Translations under genes and position numbers: made by a program
Shown: piece by piece, positions 31,698 through 38,285 of the stretch
Layout: each line of letters begins with the position of its first letter
Numbering within the stretch: position 1 is the first letter of the stretch
Source: CAYXVJ01 sp964558445
Lineage (GTDB): Bacteria; Bacillota; Clostridia; Saccharofermentanales; Fastidiosipilaceae
DNA length: 38,285 nt
Direction of reading: 5' to 3'
Assembly: GCA_964558445.1 (NCBI GenBank)
Contig: CAZLEA010000014.1
Span: 1 to 38,285, forward strand
Notes under the pieces: generated by a model
Seen by the model: only the letters and a program-made list of their open reading frames with translations
Databases searched by the model: none
Told to the model about the DNA's origin: nothing

Positions 31698-34600
31698 TCA
31701 GGCGAGGAAGGCGGAGGCCGCGCCGGCCGTGCGATCCTCTTCTGTCTGTGTACTAAATGAGGTCGAGATCATCAGCTTGATACGATTGAGCTGATTCACC
31801 TCGGACGCTCCGGGGTCATAGTCTACTGCTACTATATTAGCATGAGGATACTGTCTGCGGAGCTCCTTGATCATGCCTTTGCCGGTAACATGGTTCGGTA
31901 AGCAAGCAAAGGGCTGCGCGCACACAATATTCGACGCCCCTATCTCGATCAATTCGATCATCTCGGCGGTCAGGAACCAGCCCTCACCCGTCGCGTTACC
32001 AAGACTTAGGACGTTCTCCGCCTTCTTCGCGAGGCCGTCGATGGTCTCGGGCACGGGGAACATACCGCTCTCACGCAGGCGTCGCTTGATGCGGCTGCGG
32101 TACTGCTCTAGTAGCGTGATGCCCGCTCTGGCCATCAAGCTGCCCTTCTTCGAGCCGCCAAGCTCGTCCTTCTTGTAGATCGCGTTGCGGAAACAATACA
32201 AGAAAAAGTCCAGGAGGCCCGGTACGACGGCTTCGCAGCCCTCGGATTCGATGACCTCGACGACGTTGTTGTTCGCATCCGGCTGGAACTTCACGAGGAT
32301 CTCGCCGACGACACCGACGCGTGGCTTGCGATCGACATCTGCCATGGGGAAGTCGTGGAACGAGCCGATGATCTCATCGACCAGGCGATTGAAACCGAAT
32401 TCGTTCGAGGCCTTCTCACCCAGGAAGTCGACGCAGCGATTGAGCCAGAGGTTGTAGAGCGCGTTCGCAGAGCCGGGTTCTTGCTCGTAGGGACGCACGC
32501 GAAGCAAGACGGTTTGCAGCAAGTCGCCGAGCACGAGGGCCTGGATCGCGCGATGCAGATCCGGCAGCTTGACCGTGAAGCCCGGGTTTGACTCGAAGCC
32601 CTGTACGGACAGCGCGATGACCGGAACCTGAGGCATGTGCGCGTCTCGCAGCGCCTTGCGGAGGAAGGCGACATAGTTTGTCGCACGACAGCCGCCGCCC
32701 GTCTGGGTGATCAGGAGCGAGGTCTTGTTCGGGTCGTACTCGCCGCTCTTGAGTGCGTTGATCAGCTGACCGACGACCAGGATTGTCGGGTAGCACGCAT
32801 CGTTATTGACGTACTTCAGGCCGACTTCGATGTCGTCCTTGGACGCATGCTCCAGCACCTTGAGCTTGAAGCCGGCGCGTCTGAGCGCGGCCTCGACCAG
32901 CTTGAAGTGCGTCGGCGCCATCTGCGGCGCGAGCAGCGTATGCTCTTCTCTCATCTCTTCGGTAAACGAGACGTTCGAGCTCACATAGGCGGGCTTCGAC
33001 GGATCGTAGTTGGAGCGCATGCGGGCCAGAGCCTCGGCCTCGATACGACTGCGCTTGCCCTCATCTAGTTCCACAAGCTGGCGACGCAGGTTCTGTAGGT
33101 CCGCGACCGCTCTGGTATGACGAAGCTCCAGCGCCAGGTCCTTCTGACCGAGCGTCGATGCCTGCAGCTTGAGCTCTGTGTCCCCGGGGTTCAAGACCTC
33201 CTTGGCCGCCATGACGATGCCGGCAGCGACTGCTGCGACGTTGTCGCCGAGCTCTTGTTTCTGGCGGGCTAGGCGGTCCTTGATATCTGCGATGAGCTCG
33301 CCGTAATCGATCGTGCCGTAACCGTCGTGGTCGTCCCAGTCGTCATCGTCGGAATCATCCGCGCCTTGTGCCTCGTTGGCCTTGGTCTCCGATCGCACGA
33401 TGGATGCGACTGCCTCTGCCTCACTTAGTGCTTCGGCTCGCTTCTTGGCAAGCTCTGCTTGACGCTCGCGCTCCTCGATCGCCACCTTCAGCGAGCGTAG
33501 GCGAATTCTCGCCGCACCGAGGTTTGAGACCTCGTCGATCTTGAGCAGGGTGTAGATCTTCCCTTGTGATTCCAAGATCTCTTGGCATTGGTCGGAGGTC
33601 ACGGCATCGATACCGCAGCCGAAGCTGTTCAGTTGTACAAGTTCTAGGTTATCCTCAGCGGCGACGAGTGCCGCAGCTTCATACAGGCGGGCATGGTAGG
33701 CCCACTGGTCGACGACGCGAATCGGGCGCTGTAGGATGCCGGGTCTTGCGACCGAGTCCTCGGTCAAGACGGCCATACCCAGCGTATTGATCAGCTGTGC
33801 AATACCATGGTTGATGCCCGGATCCATGTGATACGGACGGCCGGCCAAGACGATGCCCTTGTTGCCCGTCTCGTTTAGCCAGGCGATGGTCTCATCGCCC
33901 TTGACTCTCAGATCCTCGTCAGCCTGCTCTTGTTCCAAGTAGGCAAGCTTCGTCGCTTCTCTGACTTCGCGGCGCTTGATCTGGGTCCAACCGTTCTCGC
34001 GGAGCATCTCGTAGATCTTGTCGGCGAGGAGCTCCGGCTTGTGCAGCGGTAAGAAGGGGTGCATGAAGCGAATCTCGCTATCACGAAGTTCGTCCATATT
34101 GTTCGCGATGACCTCGGGGTAGCTGACCACGATCGGGCAGTTGAAGTGGTTGTTCGACTGCTTGTTCTCCGCCTGTTCGTAGGGGATAGACGGATAGAAG
34201 ATCGCATCGAGCTTCGACTTCATGAGGAAGTCCATATGCCCGTGCACCATCTTCGCGGGGTAGCAGACGGACTCCGACGGAATCGTCTCCATGCCGCGCT
34301 CGTAGAGCTGATGGCTAGACCTAGGCGAGAGCTGGACACGGAAGCCAAGCTCGGTGAACAAGGTGAACCACAGCGGATAGTTCTCATAGATATTCAGCAC
34401 GCGTGGGATGCCGATGATGCCCCTAGGTGCCTTGGCCGCCGGCAGCGGCTTGTAGTGGCGGAAGTAGCGGTCGTTTCTGTACTCGTACAGATTCGGGAGA
34501 GGATTCTTGATCTCGGCCACACCGGCTCCTCGCTCACAGCGGTTACCGGAGACATGGCGATGCCCGTCCGGGAAGTGGACGATGGTCAGTTTACAGCGGT

Positions 34601-36446
34601 TGCCGCAGAGCAGACAGTTCGTCATCTCGGTATCCATCGCGAAGGCCTCGAGCTCCATCGCCGACAGCAAGTCGCTTCGGGATTCGCCGTCCCAGTGGGA
34701 TCTGGCGATGAGGGCCGCGCCAAACGCGCCCATCAGGCCCGCGATATTCGGGCGGATGACCTCGCGACCTGCGATCTTCTCGAAGGAGCGCAGGATCGAA
34801 TCGTTCAAGAAGGTGCCGCCCTGGACCACCACTCTATCGCCCATCTCGGCCGGATCCTTGAGCTTGATGACCTTGTAGAGTGCGTTTCTGACAACGGAAT
34901 AGGACAGGCCGGCGGAGATATCGCCGACGGAGGCGCCCTCCTTCTGAGCCTGCTTGACGCGAGAGTTCATGAAGACCGTGCAGCGAGTGCCGAGGTCAAC
35001 CGGGTTTCTCGCTTCCAGTGCCGCCTTAGCGAAGTCCGGCACATCCATGCCGAGCCCCTGTGCGAAGGTCTGGATAAACGAGCCGCAACCGGACGAACAC
35101 GCCTCGTTTAACATGATGTTGTCGATGACGCCGTTACGAATCCGCATGCACTTCATGTCCTGACCGCCGATGTCGACGATGAAGTTGACACCGGGTAAGA
35201 AGAACTCGGCGCCGCGGTAGTGCGCCATGGTCTCGATCTCGCCCTCGTCCACACCGATCGCCGACTGGATCAGAGACTCGCCGTAACCTGTCACACAAGA
35301 GCGTGCGATGTAGGCCTCTTCGGGCAGCTTCGTATAGAGATCCGAGATCGCTTCGATGGTCGAGCGAACCGGGGAGCCCTTATTGGATGAATAGTGAGAA
35401 TAGTAGAGTTCGCCGTTCTGCCCGATCAAGACGACCTTGGTCGTTGTCGAGCCGCCGTCGATACCGAGGAAGGCAGGACCGCGAAGGTCCTTGATATCCA
35501 TCGTCAGGACCGAGGCCTTGGCATGGCGCTTATCGAATTCGGCCTTCTCCTTATCGTCTTGGAAGAGCGCCGGGATATGCGAGATATCCTCGCCTACTTC
35601 CCCGCCCTTAGCAAGCAGCAAGCGAAGTTCGTCGAGGCTTGTCACACGCGCCTTCTCGGCCATCAGAGCCGCACCGATGGCGACATAGAGCTCCGCGTTC
35701 TCCGGATGCATGAATTGATCGACTCGGTCCCCGAGCGTCCGTTCGAAGGCGTTGCGAAGTTCGGGTAGGAAGTGCAGCGGGCCGCCGAGGAAGATCACGT
35801 TCCCCTTGATCGGGCGTCCTTGGGCGAGACCTGCAATCGTCTGTGTGACAACGGCCTGGAGCACGGAGGCAGCGAGGTCGTTCTTGGACGCACCCTCGTT
35901 TAGGAGCGGCTGCAAGTCCGTCTTCGCAAACACACCGCAGCGTGACGCGATCGGATAGAGGCTCTCGTACCTCGAGGCCATCTCGTTTAGACCCGCTGCA
36001 TCGGTCTGCAGCAGCTGCGCCATCTGATCGATAAACGAGCCCGTACCACCGGCACAAGTACCGTTCATGCGCTGCTCGGGGGTCGGCTTCAGATAAGTAA
36101 TCTTCGCGTCTTCTCCGCCAAGCTCGATGATGACATCCGCTTCCGGATTGAAACGATTGATCGCTTCCGTCTCGGCGATTACTTCTTGAACAAACGGCAC
36201 GTCGAGCCACTTCGCCACCAGCACGCCACCCGATCCCGTGATGCTGATGCGTACGGGGGTTGTCGGATGTTCTCGGTGCGTCTCGTCGATGACTTCTTGA
36301 ATTACACCCTTAATATCGGAATTATGACGACGATAGGAACTATAGACGATCTTATCTGCACCATCCAAGAGAACAACCTTGATGGTGGTCGAGCCGATAT
36401 CCAGGCCCATACGGAGTATTTGTGCTCCGGTAACAATATTCTTCAC
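31698..36446 (-). CDS. giant 2-hydroxyacyl-CoA dehydratase activase-related protein
   Basis: Protein of 1582 aa related to HgdC/BcrA activases. Two ASKHA ATPase units lie in tandem: about 12-265 (GLDIGSTTIKVVLLD, GGEDAK, NGTCAGGTGSF) and about 326-590 (FLGIDGGSTTTKVVL, GGQDMK, NEACSSGCGSF). Cys131/Cys170 in the first and Cys450/Cys489 in the second sit at the same 39-residue spacing as the cluster-ligating Cys pair of HgdC, so one chain may hold the [4Fe-4S] cluster that normally bridges a dimer. Then come NCLLCGNRC (about 615), a DUF2229-like region (about 670-900), a charged region with DDSDDDDWDDHDG (about 1058-1070), and an HgdB-like part (about 1170-1560). The role is presumably ATP-driven electron transfer at low potential; the substrate is unknown. 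Start GTG with GGAGG 9 nt upstream. Rex box and promoters precede it. Confidence 0.88.
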   Translation of the reverse strand: MKNIVTGAQILRMGLDIGSTTIKVVLLDGADKIVYSSYRRHNSDIKGVIQEVIDETHREHPTTPVRISITGSGGVLVAKWLDVPFVQEVIAETEAINRFNPEADVIIELGGEDAKITYLKPTPEQRMNGTCAGGTGSFIDQMAQLLQTDAAGLNEMASRYESLYPIASRCGVFAKTDLQPLLNEGASKNDLAASVLQAVVTQTIAGLAQGRPIKGNVIFLGGPLHFLPELRNAFERTLGDRVDQFMHPENAELYVAIGAALMAEKARVTSLDELRLLLAKGGEVGEDISHIPALFQDDKEKAEFDKRHAKASVLTMDIKDLRGPAFLGIDGGSTTTKVVLIGQNGELYYSHYSSNKGSPVRSTIEAISDLYTKLPEEAYIARSCVTGYGESLIQSAIGVDEGEIETMAHYRGAEFFLPGVNFIVDIGGQDMKCMRIRNGVIDNIMLNEACSSGCGSFIQTFAQGLGMDVPDFAKAALEARNPVDLGTRCTVFMNSRVKQAQKEGASVGDISAGLSYSVVRNALYKVIKLKDPAEMGDRVVVQGGTFLNDSILRSFEKIAGREVIRPNIAGLMGAFGAALIARSHWDGESRSDLLSAMELEAFAMDTEMTNCLLCGNRCKLTIVHFPDGHRHVSGNRCERGAGVAEIKNPLPNLYEYRNDRYFRHYKPLPAAKAPRGIIGIPRVLNIYENYPLWFTLFTELGFRVQLSPRSSHQLYERGMETIPSESVCYPAKMVHGHMDFLMKSKLDAIFYPSIPYEQAENKQSNNHFNCPIVVSYPEVIANNMDELRDSEIRFMHPFLPLHKPELLADKIYEMLRENGWTQIKRREVREATKLAYLEQEQADEDLRVKGDETIAWLNETGNKGIVLAGRPYHMDPGINHGIAQLINTLGMAVLTEDSVARPGILQRPIRVVDQWAYHARLYEAAALVAAEDNLELVQLNSFGCGIDAVTSDQCQEILESQGKIYTLLKIDEVSNLGAARIRLRSLKVAIEERERQAELAKKRAEALSEAEAVASIVRSETKANEAQGADDSDDDDWDDHDGYGTIDYGELIADIKDRLARQKQELGDNVAAVAAGIVMAAKEVLNPGDTELKLQASTLGQKDLALELRHTRAVADLQNLRRQLVELDEGKRSRIEAEALARMRSNYDPSKPAYVSSNVSFTEEMREEHTLLAPQMAPTHFKLVEAALRRAGFKLKVLEHASKDDIEVGLKYVNNDACYPTILVVGQLINALKSGEYDPNKTSLLITQTGGGCRATNYVAFLRKALRDAHMPQVPVIALSVQGFESNPGFTVKLPDLHRAIQALVLGDLLQTVLLRVRPYEQEPGSANALYNLWLNRCVDFLGEKASNEFGFNRLVDEIIGSFHDFPMADVDRKPRVGVVGEILVKFQPDANNNVVEVIESEGCEAVVPGLLDFFLYCFRNAIYKKDELGGSKKGSLMARAGITLLEQYRSRIKRRLRESGMFPVPETIDGLAKKAENVLSLGNATGEGWFLTAEMIELIEIGASNIVCAQPFACLPNHVTGKGMIKELRRQYPHANIVAVDYDPGASEVNQLNRIKLMISTSFSTQTEEDRTAGAASAFLA

Positions 36447-36545
36447 AGTGAATATCCTCCGATTTCACCAATGCAATCATGAAGAGATTGCAGATTCTTT
36501 ATAGGATGATAAGCTCGATACTTATCCGGTACATAAAGAAATTTC

Positions 36546-36576
36546 AAAAAAGATCAAAGCGCTTTACTTTGATCTT
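36546..36576 (-). terminator. terminator-like hairpin at the 5' end of the activase transcript
   Basis: AAGATCAAAG/CTTTGATCTT is a 10-bp perfect stem with a 7-nt loop, followed by six T on the minus strand. It begins about 2 nt after the predicted start of the downstream promoter (P2), so it is an attenuator or 5' stabiliser for P2 transcripts, or a terminator for RNA from further upstream. Confidence 0.7.
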
Positions 36577-36584
36577 CAAATCAT

Positions 36585-36612
36585 ATTATAGCAATTACCT
36601 AATAGAAATCAA
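36585..36612 (-). promoter_or_regulatory. promoter P2 of the activase operon
   Basis: TTGATT, 16 bp, TATAAT with TGC before it (extended -10). Start near 36578, about 130 nt before the GTG. Confidence 0.62.
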
Positions 36613-36631
36613 TACAAATAAGTCTTAAACG

Positions 36632-36660
36632 ATTAAAATTGTTAAAAATTTAACAATCAA
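36632..36660 (-). promoter_or_regulatory. promoter P1 of the activase operon, enclosing a Rex box
   Basis: TTGATT, 17 bp, TTTAAT. The 17-bp spacer (36638-36654) lies almost entirely within the Rex operator, so bound Rex would block RNA polymerase. Start near 36625. Confidence 0.55.
36639..36656. promoter_or_regulatory. Rex operator (redox-sensing repressor site)
   Basis: TTGTTAA-AAAT-TTAACAA matches the Bacillota Rex consensus TTGTTAANNNNTTAACAA at every specified base; the palindrome extends one more base pair on each side. Rex leaves DNA when NADH/NAD+ is high, which usually turns on fermentation genes. Confidence 0.8.
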
Positions 36661-36705
36661 AAGGCCAAAATAGCGCTTCGTAAACCGTTTCCGGCAAATA
36701 AGAAC

Positions 36706-36738
36706 GAAAAGAGGCCGAAAGCACTGCTTCCAACCTCT
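36706..36738 (-). terminator. terminator of the 81-aa gene
   Basis: AGAGG/CCTCT and GGAAGC/GCTTTC helices around AGT, followed on the minus strand by TTTTCGTTCTT, about 20 nt after the stop. Confidence 0.75.
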
Positions 36739-36760
36739 CACTAAATCTCGCTAGTCGAAA

Positions 36761-37006
36761 TTAGTTTCCGAACAAGTTCATGCGGAAGAGCATCGCTTCG
36801 TCTTCCGGATCGTCACAGACGACCTTCGCCTTAACGAGTTTACCACCCTCGATCAGGTGCAGCAAACCGGTAATCTGGCTGAGCTTGCTCTTGAGGTTCA
36901 AGCGGTCACCCTCTTCCGTAATCAGGTAAACATTACCGTTACATCTGTCGAGGGCGTCCATGAACTTCTGAACATCAATATCATGCATATCAAAGCTTGT
37001 TGGCAT
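36761..37006 (-). CDS. small conserved protein of unknown function
   Basis: 81-aa soluble protein. I recall similar short Clostridia proteins of unknown function, but cannot confirm this here. The core NGNVYLITEEGDRLNLKSKL followed by SQITGLLHLIEGGKLVKAKVVCDDPEDEAMLF suggests a compact alpha/beta fold with no catalytic motif I recognise. AAGGAGG lies 5 nt before the ATG, and it has its own promoter and terminator, so it is expressed as a single gene, possibly at a high level. A function cannot be given. Confidence 0.75.
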   Translation of the reverse strand: MPTSFDMHDIDVQKFMDALDRCNGNVYLITEEGDRLNLKSKLSQITGLLHLIEGGKLVKAKVVCDDPEDEAMLFRMNLFGN

Positions 37007-37094
37007 AGGGGCCTCCTTAAAATAATTTCTCCTGTTACGGACGACTGTCCGAGCCTACGTTAGAACGCACGGAGATTGGAACGATTCTTATCGA

Positions 37095-37103
37095 ATTATA
37101 TCA
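37095..37103 (-). promoter_or_regulatory. extended -10 promoter of the 81-aa gene
   Basis: TGATATAAT, a perfect TGnTATAAT without a clear -35. A small palindrome ACATC-TC-GATGT lies directly upstream (about 37103-37114) and could bind a regulator. Start near 37088. Confidence 0.5.
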
Positions 37104-37131
37104 CATCTCGATGTAAAATTGATGTTAATCT

Positions 37132-37533
37132 TCACCGATCTCCCGAGGAGAATATTTCTTCACGATTTCTGACCACGTAAACGATCCACAGGATGACCGC
37201 CAGCAAGATCACCTCGATACCGAGGATGATGCCGAAGCGCCGGAAGTTGTTCAGCGCCAAGAGCAAATCGACTCCAACGATCGAAGCGAACAAGACCAGG
37301 ACCAAGAGGATCTTACCCATGACGCTTCGCCGGAGTAATTGCCATACTTGATTGCCCAAGGACGGCGGGATCTCCGTCAACTCGATCTGCGATCCCTTGG
37401 TACGAGTACTCCCGCCGGAGGCAGTCGTCCCGGACGTCTTCGCGGATGTAGACTTCGCGGCCGTCGCCTTCAGGCTGGATTTCGCATCCGTCTTCGTTGC
37501 AGTCTGTCTCGTATTCCCCCGCTTGGCTGCCAT
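37132..37533 (-). CDS. two-helix membrane protein with basic Ser/Thr/Ala-rich N-terminus
   Basis: Protein of 133 aa that I do not recognise. The first 50 residues are low-complexity, Lys/Thr/Ser/Ala-rich and basic, probably disordered and able to bind nucleic acid or phospholipid heads. Two transmembrane helices follow (about 73-93 and 102-123), ending in a short basic cytoplasmic tail (RNREEIF). The start at the second ATG (37533) is chosen because GGAGG lies 7 nt before it, against 1 nt for the first ATG. It is divergent from rqcH and shares with it the region around 37570. No function is proposed. Confidence 0.68.
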   Translation of the reverse strand: MAAKRGNTRQTATKTDAKSSLKATAAKSTSAKTSGTTASGGSTRTKGSQIELTEIPPSLGNQVWQLLRRSVMGKILLVLVLFASIVGVDLLLALNNFRRFGIILGIEVILLAVILWIVYVVRNREEIFSSGDR

Positions 37534-37564
37534 CTTCATCCCTCCTCTTCATCTGTACCCATCT

Positions 37565-37574
37565 ATGATATCAT
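37565..37574. promoter_or_regulatory. palindromic bidirectional -10 element
   Basis: ATGATATCAT is its own reverse complement and gives TGATATCAT, an extended -10 of the TGnTATCAT type, on both strands. Starts near 37581 (plus, rqcH) and 37558 (minus, membrane protein) would both fit the ribosome sites. No good -35 is seen on either side. Confidence 0.42.
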
Positions 37575-37596
37575 GATTTTGATCGGAGGTAGTATT

Positions 37597-38285
37597 GTGC
37601 CCTTAGATGGAATCAGCGCCTTTTTTTTGGCAGAAGAATTAAACGAAGCCCTCGCCGGTGCCCGCATCGACAAGGTCCAACAGCCCTCTAGAACCGACAT
37701 CATCTTGTCGGTCCGAAACCATGGACGAAACCGCAAACTGATCTTGTCCGCCAATCCCTCGCAGCCGCGCCTCCACTTCACCGAGGAGAGCCGCGAGATG
37801 CCGCAGATTGCGCCACGATTCTGTATGCTCCTTCGCAAGTACCTCATCGGTTCACGCATCCTGCGAGTCGAGACAGTCGGCTATGACCGCGTCTTCGTCT
37901 TCCACATCGCGAGCACGGACGAGCTTGGCGACAGCAGCGTGCGTCGCCTGATCCTGGAGGTCATGGGTCGCTACTCGAACCTCATCTTCGTCTCCGCAGG
38001 CGATGTTATCTTGGATGCGATCAATCATGTCGACTCCGGCATGTCGCGCGTGCGCGAAGTGATGCCCGCACGTCCCTTCGTCCCCGCGCCGGTCCAGGAC
38101 AAGCTGGAACCGGGCGACGCTCTCACCGCGCTGATGGACGGCCGCTTCTGGCCTGAAGCGGGTAGCGAGGAACAAGACCTTCGCCTCGAAGGCTATATCA
38201 TGGATCAGGTCCAGGGCTTCTCCCCTCAACTGACCAGAGATATTCTAGAGAGAGCAGGAATTGACGGTCGCCACAACTGGGCAAG
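37597..38285 (+). CDS. rqcH: Rqc2/RqcH (NFACT) ribosome quality control protein, partial
   Basis: N-terminal 229 residues of a protein cut by the window edge. NFACT-N features are LDGISAFFLAEELNEAL, GARIDKVQQP, LILSANPSQPRLHFT, PRFCMLLRKYLIGSRI and Asp97-Arg98 (VGYDRVFVFHI), which fall at the very positions of the Asp-Arg pair needed for alanine tailing in Bacillus subtilis RqcH. The LEVMGRYSNLIFV segment also fits. The full protein binds stalled 50S subunits with peptidyl-tRNA and recruits tRNA-Ala to add a C-terminal alanine tail for degradation. Start is GTG at 37597 with GGAGG 7 nt upstream. Older annotations call this family fibronectin-binding protein. Confidence 0.93.
   Translation, partial: MPLDGISAFFLAEELNEALAGARIDKVQQPSRTDIILSVRNHGRNRKLILSANPSQPRLHFTEESREMPQIAPRFCMLLRKYLIGSRILRVETVGYDRVFVFHIASTDELGDSSVRRLILEVMGRYSNLIFVSAGDVILDAINHVDSGMSRVREVMPARPFVPAPVQDKLEPGDALTALMDGRFWPEAGSEEQDLRLEGYIMDQVQGFSPQLTRDILERAGIDGRHNWA

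Noticed and set aside
34059..35111. 350-codon open frame antisense to the activase gene
   Set aside because: It lies wholly within a well-supported gene on the other strand, has no ribosome site or recognisable motif, and its composition is the complement of the activase codons.

Overview
The window looks like chromosomal DNA of an anaerobic Gram-positive bacterium of the Bacillota, most likely class Clostridia; I cannot name the genus. The grounds are a T-box leader on thrS, strong GGAGG ribosome binding sites about 7 nt before nearly every start, TGnTATAAT extended -10 promoters, an exact Rex operator, a pyrophosphate-type phosphofructokinase, a 2-hydroxyacyl-CoA dehydratase activase relative and the start of rqcH. 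Coding density is high and tRNAs carry encoded CCA. No phage, insertion sequence or CRISPR array is visible.

Layout. 1-1.4 kb: an SGNH-like lipoprotein and tRNA-Leu(GAG). 1.5-4 kb (minus): a three-gene ABC-2 exporter (ATPase and two permeases). 4-5.5 kb (minus): a membrane-anchored LysM plus SleB-like wall hydrolase with a Thr/Pro repeat stalk. 5.9-7.4 kb: a CPHC thioredoxin-like protein and a first phosphofructokinase. 7.7-11.5 kb (plus): a heterodimeric ABC exporter. 11.6-13.4 kb (plus): a CorC/HlyC-type CNNM-CBS protein behind a 200-nt leader. 13.5-17 kb (minus): a HerA/DUF853-like protein whose ATPase motifs are destroyed, then HflC and HflK. 17.1-19.7 kb (plus): a Y-family DNA polymerase and a second, PPi-type phosphofructokinase. 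19.8-23.4 kb (minus): a T-box-controlled thrS followed by the two halves of a ThrE-type threonine/serine transporter. 23.5-23.9 kb (minus): a His-Gln-Lys tRNA operon with a consensus promoter.

23.9-29.1 kb (minus) is the most unusual block: a tightly coupled operon of a TerB-N/TerB-C protein, a BrxD-like (DUF2791) P-loop ATPase and an Lhr-like superfamily II helicase. It resembles parts of BREX and Ter-associated DNA-processing systems, but no methylase, PglZ or nuclease is present in the window. This is my best candidate for an undescribed system. Its promoter overlaps a divergent one for a GNAT acetyltransferase.

29.7-36.7 kb (minus): a 1582-residue double-activase protein, a GNAT-MGMT fusion and a flavin reductase in one apparent operon. 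Its upstream region has a Rex box exactly filling a promoter spacer, and a second promoter followed at once by a terminator-like hairpin, so redox control is likely. 36.7-38.3 kb: a small conserved protein, a two-helix membrane protein and, leaving the window, rqcH (Rqc2/NFACT) divergent from a palindromic shared -10 element.

Themes: glycolysis with two phosphofructokinases of different phosphoryl-donor type, export (three ABC or ThrE systems), envelope quality control (HflKC) and ribosome quality control (RqcH). All functional calls rest on motif and sequence reading only; no database search was run.
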